DNA from: an uncultured Oscillospiraceae bacterium
GTDB lineage: Bacteria; Bacillota; Clostridia; Oscillospirales; Oscillospiraceae
Assembly: GCA_944387115.1 (NCBI GenBank)
Contig: CALXDR010000009.1
Coordinates: 1-42,286, forward strand
DNA: 42,286 bases
Direction of reading: 5' to 3'
Each line of letters begins with the position of its first letter. The first letter of the stretch is position 1. Both the position numbers and the translations under genes were made by a program. The notes under the pieces were generated by a model, which saw only the letters and a program-made list of their open reading frames with translations, ran no database searches and was not told the DNA's origin. Positions 32,065 to 41,907 of the stretch are shown piece by piece.

Positions 32065-32670
32065 ATGGATGTGAAGGTGATTACCATCAGCCGGGAGTTC
32101 GGCTCCGGCGGGCGCACGGTGGGCAGGTGTCTGGCGCAGCTGCTTGGGGTGCCCTATTACGACAAGGATTTGGTGCGCAAGGTGGCAGAGCAGACCGGGT
32201 TGGACGAGTCCTATGTGGCCGAGCAGGAGGATCATGCCAGGCCCTGGGGCAGCTTGCTCTCCTACGCCTTTTCCGGCTTTGGCGGGCACACCATGGGCGG
32301 GCTGTCGGCCGATGATTGGCTGTGGGTCAGCCAGAGCCGGGTGATTGAGGAGCTGGCAGACCAGGGCCCCTGCATTCTGGTGGGGCGGTGCGCCGACTAC
32401 ATCCTCCGCCACCGGAAGGATGGGTTTCATGTCTTTCTCCACGCCCCCATCCAGGAGCGGGCCGAGCGTATCGTGCGCCTGTATGGGGCGTCGGAGGCGG
32501 AGCCGGAACAGCGTCTGGAGGAGAAGGACAGCCGCCGCCGCACCTACTACAAGCACTACACCGGGCGGGAATGGGGCATGAGCCAGAACTATCACCTCAG
32601 CCTGGACACCAGCGTGCTGGGGGTGGAGGGCACCGCCCGGCTCATTGCCCAGGTGGTGGGGAGAGGCTGA
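32065..32670 (+). CDS. Cytidylate kinase-like family protein
   Basis: A 201-residue P-loop kinase of the cytidylate kinase-like family (PF13189). SREFGSGGRTVG (10-21) is the nucleotide-binding loop, in the GSGG form typical of the family. GPCILVGRCADYIL and a lid region rich in Arg and Lys follow. The true substrate is unknown; most members lie outside nucleotide synthesis operons. GGGGGAG precedes the ATG by 6 nt. It is 28 bp downstream of the DUF4832 gene and before a strong terminator, so it may be the last gene of the pel-like transcript. Confidence 0.85.
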   Translation: MDVKVITISREFGSGGRTVGRCLAQLLGVPYYDKDLVRKVAEQTGLDESYVAEQEDHARPWGSLLSYAFSGFGGHTMGGLSADDWLWVSQSRVIEELADQGPCILVGRCADYILRHRKDGFHVFLHAPIQERAERIVRLYGASEAEPEQRLEEKDSRRRTYYKHYTGREWGMSQNYHLSLDTSVLGVEGTARLIAQVVGRG

Positions 32671-32750
32671 CGGGAGCCGAACCCACCAAAATAGCCCGGA
32701 TGGACGGGCACGGGGCAATCCCTGCGCTGTCCCAAACGCACGGGAGGCAA

Positions 32751-32793
32751 ACCGCCGCCAGCACCTGAAAAGGGGTGCTGGCGGCGGTTTTTT
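32751..32793 (+). terminator. Strong rho-independent terminator closing the pel-like operon
   Basis: ACCGCCGCCAGCACC (32751-32765) pairs perfectly with GGTGCTGGCGGCGGT (32774-32788) over an 8-nt loop and ends in six T (32788-32793). Confidence 0.95.
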
Positions 32794-32875
32794 CTGCCCC
32801 TGCAGGGGCGGGGGCGTGGCGGCGGTGTACCTGGCGTGAGAATGGGGCATACTGGGGGTGCAGGAGGTGCATGGT

Positions 32876-33526
32876 ATGCAAGAGCGCAGAGAACAGGGGA
32901 GCAGAGCCTACCAGCGGGGGCTGGCGCTGGGCCTGCTGGGCACAGTGGGGGTGGCGGCGGCGGGGGGCGCCCTCGCCCAGGCGCTGGCCCGGTGTGTGGG
33001 GGCAGGGGCGGCGCTGGCCGGGGCGCAGGTGTGCCTTCACGATGGGCAGTGCGCCGGGTGCGCCCGGTGGATGGGAACCTACTACCGCTGGGGTGCGTCG
33101 GTCTTTGTGCGCCAGGAGGGGGCGCAGACATCGTGGTGGATTACCGATGGGGCGGGAAAGGCCCTGGAGCCGTCCCCTGCGCCGGGGGACGGGGCGGCAG
33201 GGTGCACCGGGGAGTGGGTGTACCTGAACGGGGCCGAGCGGGCCTGGGCGGCAGCTCGTTCCGCCGGGGTGCATCGCCGGGGCTGGGTGTCCGCCCATGG
33301 GCCGGATGCGCTGGTGCTCGCCCTGGAGCGCATGGGGTACACCCTGGTCCCCCCGCAGGGGGAGATTCCCCACTTTCAGGCAGACCGGGAGGGGCTGCGG
33401 CTGGAGGTATTCCAGGCTGGGGCACGGGTGTGCCCGCCCGGCGGAGATGCCCTGGCGCAGGCGGCGGCCTACCAGGCCCGGGAGGCGGCCTGGGAGGGGG
33501 TGGAGCCGGTGCGGCGGCTTATCTGA
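32876..33526 (+). CDS. Hypothetical protein, Ala/Gly-rich with one membrane helix
   Basis: A 216-residue frame with a good GGAGG site 8 nt before ATG 32876. After a short charged start there is one hydrophobic segment (about 15-38), then a soluble region with the pattern CLHDGQCAGC, four Trp in 45-90, and a C-terminal helical part. I recognise no family. An alternative overlapping frame (32836-33552) is almost entirely Gly, Arg and Pro and is a poor candidate. The gene sits alone between a terminator and the pyrE promoter. It may be a membrane-anchored envelope protein. Confidence 0.6.
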   Translation: MQERREQGSRAYQRGLALGLLGTVGVAAAGGALAQALARCVGAGAALAGAQVCLHDGQCAGCARWMGTYYRWGASVFVRQEGAQTSWWITDGAGKALEPSPAPGDGAAGCTGEWVYLNGAERAWAAARSAGVHRRGWVSAHGPDALVLALERMGYTLVPPQGEIPHFQADREGLRLEVFQAGARVCPPGGDALAQAAAYQAREAAWEGVEPVRRLI

Positions 33527-33562
33527 TGGGGTGGAAAAATCCACAAAAGTAGGGAGGACACC

Positions 33563-33591
33563 TTGAGCGGCGGGTCAAAAGATGGTATAAT
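33563..33591 (+). promoter_or_regulatory. Predicted pyrE promoter
   Basis: TTGAGC (33563-33568) and a perfect TATAAT (33586-33591) are 17 bp apart. Transcription from here gives an untranslated leader of about 236 nt. Confidence 0.8.
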
Positions 33592-33597
33592 GGACCC

Positions 33598-33833
33598 ATA
33601 TGGCATTGTGCCGGTGTGCAGGCGGGTGTTCCCCCCTTGTCAGAGGAGGGAAGGGCGGCCTGCACCACCTCGGGGCAATGGGGGTATGGAGGCCGAAGGG
33701 CCCCGTGCCCTGCCCGCCGGGGGACAGAGAAACGGGTTGGACGCAGGATGCCTGCCGCTGGGACTGCGCTGCGGTGTCCTGCGCTGACAATAGACAGCCT
33801 GATTGACAGGGCAAATGGAAGGGAGAAATTTAC
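33598..33833 (+). promoter_or_regulatory. Long structured leader of pyrE
   Basis: No convincing gene lies here. GGTGTGCAGGC (about 33614) can pair with GCCTGCACCACC (about 33658), enclosing a CCCCCCTT/AAGGG-type inner stem, and further GC hairpins follow to about 33780. The motifs of PyrR-binding attenuators are not evident, nor is a terminator with a U-run. Confidence 0.45.
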
Positions 33834-34508
33834 ATGACCTACCGTGAGGAATTTATTCATTTTATGGTGCGCTCCGGCGTACTCACCTTTGGCGACTTCA
33901 TCACCAAATCCGGCCGCAAGACCCCCTATTTTGTCAACACCGGAAACTATAAGACCGGCGCCCAGGCCGCCCGTCTGGGGGATTACTATGCCGCCTGCAT
34001 TCAGGAGCATATGCCGGAGGGCATCACCGCCCTGTTTGGCCCCGCCTACAAGGGCATTCCCCTGGCGGTGACTGCGGCGGCCTCCCTCTACCGCAACTAT
34101 GAGCGGGATTTGCCCTACTGCTTCAACCGCAAGGAGGCCAAGGATCACGGCGAGGGCGGCGCCATGGTGGGCTACAAGCCCCAGGACGGGGACAACATCG
34201 CCATTGTGGAGGATGTGGTGACCGCCGGCACTGCGGTGCGGGAGTCCATCGAGCTGTTCAAGCACGTGGCGGATGTCAACATCAAGGCCCTGTTTGTCTC
34301 TGTGGACCGCATGGAGCGGGGCACCCGGGAGTGCACCACGCTGGACGAGCTGCGGGAGGACTACGGCATTGCCGTGTATCCCATTGTCACCATCCGGGAA
34401 ATCATCGACTGCCTGCACAACAAGCCTGTGGACGGCAAGGTGTACATCGACGACGCCATGCGGGCACGCATGGAGGAGTACCTGGCCACCTACGGCCCCA
34501 AGACCTGA
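33834..34508 (+). CDS. pyrE: Orotate phosphoribosyltransferase
   Basis: A 224-residue enzyme that joins orotate and PRPP to give OMP in pyrimidine synthesis. The PRPP-binding motif IVEDVVTAGTA is near residue 125, the flexible-loop motif FNRKEAKDHGEGG near 100, and GPAYKGIPLA near 70. GGGAG lies 9 nt before the ATG. It is longer than E. coli PyrE (213), as is usual in Clostridia. No other pyrimidine gene is nearby; radC follows within 6 bp. Confidence 0.96.
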   Translation: MTYREEFIHFMVRSGVLTFGDFITKSGRKTPYFVNTGNYKTGAQAARLGDYYAACIQEHMPEGITALFGPAYKGIPLAVTAAASLYRNYERDLPYCFNRKEAKDHGEGGAMVGYKPQDGDNIAIVEDVVTAGTAVRESIELFKHVADVNIKALFVSVDRMERGTRECTTLDELREDYGIAVYPIVTIREIIDCLHNKPVDGKVYIDDAMRARMEEYLATYGPKT

Positions 34509-34513
34509 CGCCA

Positions 34514-35233
34514 GTGAAGCGGGGAGAAGGGGAAGAGGGACGCAGCATCCACGCCGGGCACCGCAAGCGGATGAAGGAGGAGTTTCGGCTGCGGGGGCTG
34601 GAGGGGATGTCTGAGTACCGGGTGATGGAGCTGCTGCTGTTTTACGCCATCCCCCAGGGGGACGTCAATCCCCTGGCCCATCGGCTGGTGGATCGGTTCG
34701 GCGGTCTGGCTGGGGTGTTCAACGCCACCTATGAGCAGCTGATGGCGGTGCCTGGAGTGGGACACAATACAGCCCTCCTCCTCACCTTCATGCCCCAGCT
34801 GGCCGCCCGCTACCAGGATAGCAGCTACAGCCTGGAGGGGCAGGTGGTGGGCACCTGGCAGCTGCAGGAGCTGCTGGTGCCGCTGTTTCTCGGCGCCCGG
34901 AATGAAAAGGTGTTTCTGGTGTGTCTGGATTCCAAGGACCGTCTCATCACCTGCCGGCAAATCCATGAGGGGATTGCGGACCGGGTGGATGTGTCCGCCA
35001 GAAAGATTGTGGAGATTGCCCTGGGCTGCGGGGCCCGGCGGGTGGTGCTGGCCCACAACCACCTGTCCGGCATTGCCCTGTGCTCCGCCGCCGATGTGCA
35101 GGCCACCCGCCAGCTGCGCACCCTGCTGGCCCAGATGGAAATCTGCCTGGTGGACCATGTGGTGGTGGCGGATGGAGATATGGTGTCCATGGTCGCCTCG
35201 GGGTATATCCCCGCTTGGGGCGCAAGACCATGA
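34514..35233 (+). CDS. radC: RadC-family JAB/MPN domain protein
   Basis: A 239-residue protein. The N-terminal region HAGHRKRMKEEF and a helix-hairpin-helix (VPGVGHNTALLL) precede the MPN domain. The metal site is intact as H-N-H-x7-S-x2-D in AHNHLSGIALCSAAD, although HNHPSG is changed to HNHLSG. Biochemical function is unresolved; a direct role in recombination repair is doubtful. The start is set at GTG 34514 because HAGHR must be included, but no good ribosome binding site is visible. It probably depends on coupling to pyrE, 6 bp upstream. Confidence 0.88.
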   Translation: MKRGEGEEGRSIHAGHRKRMKEEFRLRGLEGMSEYRVMELLLFYAIPQGDVNPLAHRLVDRFGGLAGVFNATYEQLMAVPGVGHNTALLLTFMPQLAARYQDSSYSLEGQVVGTWQLQELLVPLFLGARNEKVFLVCLDSKDRLITCRQIHEGIADRVDVSARKIVEIALGCGARRVVLAHNHLSGIALCSAADVQATRQLRTLLAQMEICLVDHVVVADGDMVSMVASGYIPAWGARP

Positions 35234-35296
35234 GGGGCGGGCCGGGCGGCTGCTCTGCCCGGCCAGGGCCCTTTGGAGCTGGGTGTGGAGATTGCC

Positions 35297-35326
35297 TTGA
35301 CAATCAAACAGATGTTCTGGTAGAAT
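35297..35326 (+). promoter_or_regulatory. uvrB promoter with embedded LexA-like box
   Basis: A perfect TTGACA (35297-35302) and TAGAAT (35321-35326) are 18 bp apart. Between them AAAC-AGAT-GTTC (35306-35317) matches the Gram-positive LexA/DinR core GAAC-N4-GTTC at seven of eight positions, so SOS repression is likely. Confidence 0.7.
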
Positions 35327-35336
35327 AGAGCAGAGC

Positions 35337-35361
35337 GGGGGACAATCTGGCATTGTCCCCC
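35337..35361 (+). promoter_or_regulatory. Perfect hairpin at the predicted 5' end of the uvrB transcript
   Basis: GGGGGACAAT (35337-35346) pairs perfectly with ATTGTCCCCC (35352-35361) around a 5-nt loop, only a few bases past the expected start of transcription. There is no U-run. The remaining GC-rich leader extends to 35481. Confidence 0.65.
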
Positions 35362-35493
35362 TGCGTGCTGTATGCCCGCCGGGCGCAGCGGCGGGGTGCG
35401 CCGGGGAGGCCGCCCCGGTCAGCGGTCCGGACGGGTTTGGGAATGACGAGGGAGATGGGCGCCGCAGGTACACCGCGGCGGAAAGGAGTGCAT

Positions 35494-37455
35494 ATGCCGA
35501 AGTTTCAAGTGGTGTCCGAGTACACCCCCAGCGGAGATCAGCCGGAGGCCATTGCGGCCCTGTCCAAGGGCATTGCCCTGGGGCTGAGCGAACAGACTCT
35601 GCTGGGCGTGACCGGATCAGGCAAGACCTTTACCATGGCCAAGGTGATTGAGCAGGTGCAGCGCCCCACCCTGGTGCTGGCCCACAACAAGACCCTGGCC
35701 GCACAGCTGTGCGCGGAGTTTCGGGAGTTTTTCCCCAACAACGCCGTGGAGTACTTTGTATCCTACTACGACTACTACCAGCCGGAGGCGTACATCCCCC
35801 ACACGGACACCTTCATTGAGAAGGATTCCGCCATCAACGAGGAGATTGACCGTCTGCGCCTGTCCGCCACCGCCTCTCTGCTGGAGCGGCGGGATGTGAT
35901 TGTGGTGGCCTCGGTGTCCTGCATCTACGGCCTGGGTGAGCCGGAAGACTTTGCCAAGATGATGGTAGCCCTCCGGGTGGGGGCGGAGATGAAGCAGGAG
36001 GCGCTGCTCAAGCGCCTGGTGGACATCCGCTATGGGCGCAACGACATTGCCTTTGAGCGCAACACCTTCCGGGTTCGGGGGGACACGGTGGAGGTGTGGC
36101 CCGCCTATTGGAAGGATACAGCGGTGCGGGTGGAGTTTTTCGGCGATGAAATCGACCGCATCAGCGAAATCAATGTGGTCACCGGCACCCCCATCCGGCG
36201 GCTGAACAACATCCCCATCTGGCCCGCCACCCACTATGTCACCCCAAAGGAGAAGATGGACGCGGCCATCCAGGACATCTACAAAGAGCTGGAGCATCAG
36301 GTGGCCAAGTTTGAGGGGGAGGGCAAGCTGATTGAGGCCCAGCGCATCAAGCAGCGCACCATGTACGACATTGAAATGATGCAGGAGCTGGGATATTGCT
36401 CGGGCATTGAGAACTACTCCCGGGTCATCGAGGGGCGGCCGGTGGGCTCCCCGCCCCACACCCTGCTGGACTACTTCCCCGACGACTTCGTGCTCTTCAT
36501 CGACGAGAGTCACGCCACCCTCCCCCAGGTGCGGGCCATGTACAACGGCGACCGGGCCAGAAAGACTGCGCTGGTGGACTACGGCTTCCGCCTGCCCTGC
36601 GCCTATGACAACCGCCCGCTGAAGTTTGAGGAGTTTGAAGCCCGGCTCAATCAGGTGGTGTATGTCTCCGCCACCCCAGGCGCGTATGAGCGGGAGCGGT
36701 CTGGACAGATTGTGGAGCAGGTCATCCGGCCCACCGGCCTGCTCGACCCCGTGGTGGAGGTGCGCCCGGTGGAGGGGCAGATTGACGACCTGATTGGGGA
36801 GATTCAGGCCAGGATTCAGCGGGAGGAGCGGGTGCTGGTCACCACCCTCACCAAGAAAATGGCGGAGAGTCTCACCGATTACTTCAAGGCGGTGGGCATC
36901 CGGGTGCGCTATATGCACCACGACATCGACACCATCGAGCGGATGGAAATCATCCGGGATTTGCGTCTGGGTCATTTTGATGTGCTGGTGGGCATCAATC
37001 TGCTGCGTGAGGGGCTGGATTTGCCGGAGGTATCTCTGGTGGCCATTTTGGATGCGGATAAGGAGGGCTTCCTCCGTTCAGAAACCTCCTTGATTCAGAC
37101 CATCGGGCGGGCTGCCCGCAATGCCGAGGGTGTGGTCATCCTGTACGCCGACACAGTGACCCCCTCTATGGCCCGGGCCATGGAGGAGACCCAGCGCCGC
37201 CGGAACAAGCAGCACGCCTTCAACCAGGCCCACGGCATTGTGCCTAAGACGGTGAAGAAGTCGGTGCGGGAGCTGATGGCGCTGGCCCCCGAGGAGGAGG
37301 CCGCTCCGGCAGACCTGCGCCACCTCACCCGCCAGCAGCGGGCCGAGCACATCGCCCGTCTGGAAAAGGAGATGAAGGAGGCGGCCAAGATGCTGGAGTT
37401 TGAAATCGCCGCCGCCCTGCGTGACCAGATTATCCAGCTGCGGGGGGAGGCATAA
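35494..37455 (+). CDS. uvrB: Excinuclease ABC subunit B
   Basis: A 653-residue nucleotide-excision repair helicase. Walker A is GVTGSGKT (about 38-45). The beta-hairpin motif [12 protein letters not shown] grips the damaged strand. The DEAD-type motif is FIDESH, the late helicase motifs are [11 protein letters not shown] and QTIGRAARN, and a C-terminal UVR domain (about 615-650) contacts UvrC/UvrA. AAAGGAG precedes ATG 35494 by 5 nt; longer upstream frames have no family match. uvrA follows about 1.6 kb downstream, after two short genes; all four are on the same strand. Confidence 0.98.
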   Translation: MPKFQVVSEYTPSGDQPEAIAALSKGIALGLSEQTLLGVTGSGKTFTMAKVIEQVQRPTLVLAHNKTLAAQLCAEFREFFPNNAVEYFVSYYDYYQPEAYIPHTDTFIEKDSAINEEIDRLRLSATASLLERRDVIVVASVSCIYGLGEPEDFAKMMVALRVGAEMKQEALLKRLVDIRYGRNDIAFERNTFRVRGDTVEVWPAYWKDTAVRVEFFGDEIDRISEINVVTGTPIRRLNNIPIWPATHYVTPKEKMDAAIQDIYKELEHQVAKFEGEGKLIEAQRIKQRTMYDIEMMQELGYCSGIENYSRVIEGRPVGSPPHTLLDYFPDDFVLFIDESHATLPQVRAMYNGDRARKTALVDYGFRLPCAYDNRPLKFEEFEARLNQVVYVSATPGAYERERSGQIVEQVIRPTGLLDPVVEVRPVEGQIDDLIGEIQARIQREERVLVTTLTKKMAESLTDYFKAVGIRVRYMHHDIDTIERMEIIRDLRLGHFDVLVGINLLREGLDLPEVSLVAILDADKEGFLRSETSLIQTIGRAARNAEGVVILYADTVTPSMARAMEETQRRRNKQHAFNQAHGIVPKTVKKSVRELMALAPEEEAAPADLRHLTRQQRAEHIARLEKEMKEAAKMLEFEIAAALRDQIIQLRGEA

Positions 37456-37488
37456 GCCATCCGGCCGCCCATAGGACAGGTGAAAGAT

Positions 37489-38013
37489 ATGGCAAAGCAC
37501 AAAGAGGAAAAGACCAATGTGATGCGCCTGCTGGAGCAGCGGCGCATCCCCTACACCCCCCACACCTACCCCCACGGAGCCCAGGCCCCTGATGGGGTGA
37601 GCGTGGCCCGTAGCCTGGGGCAGGACCCGGCGGCGGTGTTCAAAACCCTGGTGACCTGTGGAGCGTCCGGGGGCTATTATGTGTTTGACATCCCGGTGGC
37701 GGACACATTGGATTTGAAGAAGGCCGCCCGGGCGGTGGGGGAAAAGCGGGTGGAGATGCTGCCCAGCCGGCAGCTGCTCCCCCTCACCGGGTATGTGCAC
37801 GGGGGCTGCTCCCCGGTGGGGATGAAAAAGCCCTTTCCCACGGTATTCCACCGCACCTGCCTGGAGCAGGAGCACATTTTCGTGTCCGCCGGGAAGGTGG
37901 GTGTGCAGGTGGAGGTATCCCCCCAGGCGCTGCTGGAGCTGGTGGGGGCAGGGGTGGACGACCTGGTGGTCAGCATAGGACAAAAGGGAGAAGACAACCA
38001 TGAAGTATATTGA
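37489..38013 (+). CDS. ybaK: YbaK-type aminoacyl-tRNA deacylase
   Basis: A 174-residue editing enzyme of the YbaK/EbsC branch, expected to hydrolyse Cys-tRNA(Pro). Typical segments are KTNVMRLLEQRRIPY (8-22), AVFKTLVT with the catalytic Lys, KRVEMLPSRQL and the GYVHGGCSPVGMKK loop. ATG 37489 with AGGTG 6 nt upstream is chosen over GTG 37480. It lies 33 bp after uvrB and overlaps the next gene by 14 bp. Confidence 0.92.
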   Translation: MAKHKEEKTNVMRLLEQRRIPYTPHTYPHGAQAPDGVSVARSLGQDPAAVFKTLVTCGASGGYYVFDIPVADTLDLKKAARAVGEKRVEMLPSRQLLPLTGYVHGGCSPVGMKKPFPTVFHRTCLEQEHIFVSAGKVGVQVEVSPQALLELVGAGVDDLVVSIGQKGEDNHEVY

Positions 38014-39013
38014 ACTGGGGCGCACGGGACTGCGCTGCGCCCAAATTTCCTTTGGCGGAATCCCCATTCAGCGGGCGGATGCGGCAAACACCATGGCGGT
38101 GGTGGACGCACTGGAGCGCCACGGGATGAATTATATCGACACCGCCCGGGGGTACACCGTTTCCGAGGAGTACCTGGGGGCGGCGCTGGAGGGGCGGCGG
38201 GAGAAGTTCATCCTGGCCACCAAGTCCATGGCCCGGGATTACCAGGGGATGAAGGCGGACATTGACCGCAGCCTGGCCAACCTGCGCACCACCTGGGTGG
38301 ATGTGTACCAGATTCACAACCTGCCCATGGATGACTTTGCCCAGGTGTTTGGCCCCGGCGGAGCCTTTGAGGCGCTGGAGGAGGCCAAAGCGGCGGGGAA
38401 GGTGCGCCACATTGGCGCCACCGCCCACAATCTGGACGCCCTGCGCCGCCTGGTGGAGGAGTATCACCACTGCATTGACACGGTGATGTTCCCCTACAAC
38501 ATTGTGGAGACCCACGGCACCCAGGTGTTGCGCCAGGCTCGGGCGTATGGCATGGGGACCATCTGCATGAAGCCCCTGGCAGGGGGCAACCTGGAGGACT
38601 GGGATCTGGCCCTGCGCTTCATCGCCCAGGCGGATGTGATGGATGTCATCATCCCCGGAATGGGGGATGTGGAGGAGGTGGAGCGCAATGCCAAGGTGGC
38701 GGAGGATATGCGCCCCCTCACCCCGGAGGAGGTGGAGCGCTGCCAGGCCATCCGGGATGAGCTGGGACAGCACTTCTGCCGCCGTTGCGGATATTGCGCA
38801 CCCTGCACCGTGGGCATTGAGATTCCCGCCAATTTCCTCATGGCCAATTATCTGCGCAAGTACAACCTGAACCAATGGGCGCAGACACGCTACCAGAACA
38901 TGGCGCACCATGCCGGGGAGTGTGTGGGCTGCGGGGCGTGCGAGCGCCGCTGTCCCTATCAGCTGCCCATTCGGGAGATGCTGGCCGATGTGGCGGCTGT
39001 GTTTGGATACTGA
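38000..39013 (+). CDS. Aldo/keto reductase with C-terminal 4Fe-4S ferredoxin domain
   Basis: A 337-residue two-domain protein. Residues 1-~250 form the aldo/keto reductase barrel, with Tyr in [14 protein letters not shown], Lys in ATKSM and His in YQIHNL as the catalytic set. The C-terminal ~85 residues carry [10 protein letters not shown] and [13 protein letters not shown], typical of iron-sulfur cluster binding. Such fusions are common in anaerobes; the substrate is unknown. GGGAG lies 9 nt before the ATG, inside the end of ybaK. Confidence 0.92.
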   Translation: MKYIELGRTGLRCAQISFGGIPIQRADAANTMAVVDALERHGMNYIDTARGYTVSEEYLGAALEGRREKFILATKSMARDYQGMKADIDRSLANLRTTWVDVYQIHNLPMDDFAQVFGPGGAFEALEEAKAAGKVRHIGATAHNLDALRRLVEEYHHCIDTVMFPYNIVETHGTQVLRQARAYGMGTICMKPLAGGNLEDWDLALRFIAQADVMDVIIPGMGDVEEVERNAKVAEDMRPLTPEEVERCQAIRDELGQHFCRRCGYCAPCTVGIEIPANFLMANYLRKYNLNQWAQTRYQNMAHHAGECVGCGACERRCPYQLPIREMLADVAAVFGY

Positions 39014-39045
39014 TGGATGTTTTGCGGATTTTGTGAGGTGACAGT

Positions 39046-41871
39046 ATGCAAGACCATATTTTCATCAAGGGCGCCCGGGAGAACAACCTGAAAAACATTG
39101 ACGTCACCATCCCCCGGGATAAGCTGGTGGTGCTCACCGGCCTGTCCGGGTCGGGCAAGTCCTCGCTGGCCTTCGAGACCCTCTATGCAGAGGGGCAGCG
39201 CCGCTATGTGGAGTCTCTCTCCTCCTATGCCCGGATGTTTCTGGGGCAGATGGAAAAGCCGGATGTGGACTATATCGAGGGGTTGTCCCCCGCCATCTCC
39301 ATCGACCAAAAGACCACCAGCAAAAACCCCCGCTCCACCGTGGGCACGGTGACGGAAATCTATGACTACCTCCGCCTGCTCTGGGCCAGAGTGGGCACCC
39401 CCCACTGCCCCATCTGCGGCAAGGAGATTGAGCAGCAGACCATCGACCAGATCATCGACCAGGTGCTGGCGCTGGAGGAGGGCACCCGCATTCAAGTGCT
39501 CGCTCCCGTCATCCGGGGGAAGAAGGGGGAGCACGCCAAGGTGTTTGAGGACGCCCGCCGCTCCGGCTATGTGCGATGCCGGGTGGATGGGGCGCTGTAC
39601 GACCTGAGCGAGGAGATCAAGCTGGAGAAAAACAAGAAGCACTCCATCGAGATTGTGGTGGACCGCCTGGTCATCCGGCCGGACATCAACCGCCGCCTGA
39701 CGGATTCTGTGGAGACGGCCTCCGGTCTGTCGGGGGGGATTGTGCTCATCAACCTGCCCGGCGAGGACCGGGATTTGCTCTTCTCCCAGAACTACGCCTG
39801 TGAGGACTGCGGCATTTCCATCGAAGAGCTGACCCCCCGGATGTTCTCCTTCAACAACCCCTTCGGCGCCTGTCCCACCTGCACGGGACTGGGGGCGCAG
39901 ATGAAGGTGGACCCCCAGCTGGTCATTCCCAATCCCAGCCTGTCCATTTTGGAGGGGGCCATTGTGGCCTCCGGGTGGAACAGCATCAAGTCAGACGGCA
40001 TTGCCCGGATGTATTTTGAGGCCCTGGCCAAGACCTACCGCTTTGACCTCAACGACCCGGTGTCCTCCCTGCCCCAAAAGGTGCTGGAGGTGATTCTCTA
40101 CGGCACAAAGGGGGAAAAGCTCACCATTGAGTATGACCAGCCCCGGGGGAAGGGGGTGCTCCACCAGCCCTTCGAGGGGATTATCAACAATCTGGAGCGC
40201 CGCTATCGGGAGACTCAGTCCGACTCTGTGAAGCGGGAGATTGAGGAGTGTATGAGCCAGTGCCCCTGTCCCGACTGTCAGGGACAGCGGCTGCGGCGGG
40301 AGTCGCTGGCTGTGACGGTGGGGGGCATCTCCATCCACCAGTTCTGCCAAAAGCCTGTGGACGACGCCCTGGCCTTCCTGGACACCATCACCCTCACGGA
40401 GACCCAGATGATGATTGCCCACCGCATTTTGCGGGAAATCCGTTCACGGCTGGGCTTTTTGCGCAGCGTGGGCCTACAGTACCTCACCCTCAACCGCCAG
40501 GCGGGCACGCTGTCCGGCGGGGAGAGCCAGCGCATCCGGCTGGCAACGCAGATTGGCTCCTCCCTGATGGGGGTGCTGTATATTCTGGACGAGCCGTCCA
40601 TCGGGCTGCACCAGCGGGACAACGACCTGCTGCTGGCCACCCTCAAGCATCTGCGGGATTTGGGCAACACCCTCATTGTGGTGGAGCATGACGAGGACAC
40701 CATGCGTGCTGCGGACTATATTGTGGACATCGGCCCCGGGGCGGGCGTCCACGGCGGTCAGGTGGTGGCCTGCGGCACTGCCCAGGAGATTATGGACACC
40801 CCCGGCTCCATCACGGGGGACTATCTGTCCGGGCGGAAGAGGGTGCCCGTGCCCCAGCAGCGCAGGGCGGGCAATGGGCATCAGCTGGTTGTCCGGGGCG
40901 CTTCGGAGAACAATCTGCGGGGCATTGACGTGGCGTTCCCCCTGGGTACCTTCATCGCCGTCACCGGCGTGTCCGGGTCGGGCAAGTCCTCCCTGGTCAA
41001 CGAGATTCTCTATAAGCGCCTGGGGGCAGAGCTGAACCGCACGAAGGCCCGACCCGGCAAGCACCAGGCCATGGAGGGCATGGAGTATTTGGATAAGGTC
41101 ATTGCCATTGACCAGTCCCCCATTGGGCGCACCCCCCGTTCCAATCCCGCCACCTATACAGGGCTGTTCAACGACATTCGTGAGCTGTTTGCCTCCACCC
41201 CCGACGCCAAGAGCAGAGGGTATGGCCCGGGGCGGTTCTCCTTCAATGTGCGGGGGGGACGGTGCGAGGCCTGCGCAGGAGATGGCCTGCTGAAAATTGA
41301 GATGCACTTCCTGCCCGACATCTATGTGCCCTGCGAGGTGTGCAAGGGCAAGCGCTACAACCGGGAGACGCTGGAGGTGCGCTATAAGGGCAAGAACATC
41401 CATGAGGTGCTGGAGATGACGGTGGAGGAGGCTCTGCCCTTTTTTGAGAATCTCCCCCGTCTGGCCAAAAAGCTTCAGACCCTGCTGGATGTGGGGCTGG
41501 GCTATGTGAAGCTGGGGCAGCCCTCCACCACGCTGTCCGGCGGCGAGGCCCAGCGGGTCAAGCTGGCCACCGAGCTGGCCAAGCAGTCCACCGGCTCCAC
41601 CATTTATATTCTGGACGAGCCCACCACCGGCCTGCACACCGCAGATGTACACCAGCTGGTGGATGTGCTCCAGCGGTTTGTGGACAAGGGCAATACCGTG
41701 GTGGTCATTGAACACAATCTGGATGTCATCAAGACCGCCGACTACCTGGTGGACTTGGGCCCGGAGGGCGGCTCCGGAGGGGGCACCCTGGTGTGCTGCG
41801 GCACGCCGGAGGAGGTGGCCCAGTGCCCTGGCTCCTATACCGGTAAGTATTTGAAGCCCCTGCTGGAGTAG
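39046..41871 (+). CDS. uvrA: Excinuclease ABC subunit A
   Basis: A 941-residue damage-recognition ATPase of full length. Two ABC ATPase halves have Walker [11 protein letters not shown] (about 31) and [10 protein letters not shown] (about 643) and signatures LSGGESQR and LSGGEAQR. Zinc-finger cysteines appear as CPICG, CEDCG...CPTCTG and CEACAG...CEVCKG. It loads UvrB at lesions. GAGGTG precedes the ATG by 5 nt. Its stop at 41871 is followed within about 40 bp by the interspersed repeat. Confidence 0.98.
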   Translation: MQDHIFIKGARENNLKNIDVTIPRDKLVVLTGLSGSGKSSLAFETLYAEGQRRYVESLSSYARMFLGQMEKPDVDYIEGLSPAISIDQKTTSKNPRSTVGTVTEIYDYLRLLWARVGTPHCPICGKEIEQQTIDQIIDQVLALEEGTRIQVLAPVIRGKKGEHAKVFEDARRSGYVRCRVDGALYDLSEEIKLEKNKKHSIEIVVDRLVIRPDINRRLTDSVETASGLSGGIVLINLPGEDRDLLFSQNYACEDCGISIEELTPRMFSFNNPFGACPTCTGLGAQMKVDPQLVIPNPSLSILEGAIVASGWNSIKSDGIARMYFEALAKTYRFDLNDPVSSLPQKVLEVILYGTKGEKLTIEYDQPRGKGVLHQPFEGIINNLERRYRETQSDSVKREIEECMSQCPCPDCQGQRLRRESLAVTVGGISIHQFCQKPVDDALAFLDTITLTETQMMIAHRILREIRSRLGFLRSVGLQYLTLNRQAGTLSGGESQRIRLATQIGSSLMGVLYILDEPSIGLHQRDNDLLLATLKHLRDLGNTLIVVEHDEDTMRAADYIVDIGPGAGVHGGQVVACGTAQEIMDTPGSITGDYLSGRKRVPVPQQRRAGNGHQLVVRGASENNLRGIDVAFPLGTFIAVTGVSGSGKSSLVNEILYKRLGAELNRTKARPGKHQAMEGMEYLDKVIAIDQSPIGRTPRSNPATYTGLFNDIRELFASTPDAKSRGYGPGRFSFNVRGGRCEACAGDGLLKIEMHFLPDIYVPCEVCKGKRYNRETLEVRYKGKNIHEVLEMTVEEALPFFENLPRLAKKLQTLLDVGLGYVKLGQPSTTLSGGEAQRVKLATELAKQSTGSTIYILDEPTTGLHTADVHQLVDVLQRFVDKGNTVVVIEHNLDVIKTADYLVDLGPEGGSGGGTLVCCGTPEEVAQCPGSYTGKYLKPLLE

Positions 41872-41907
41872 GCCGGGTGATTGAGCTGCGGTGTATCCGG
41901 GCTGCGA

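Noticed and set aside
32836-33552. Alternative 238-codon frame over the hypothetical protein
   Set aside because: Almost entirely Gly, Arg, Ala and Pro, as expected for a shifted frame of a GC-rich gene; the frame starting at 32876 has the better start site and amino acid mix.
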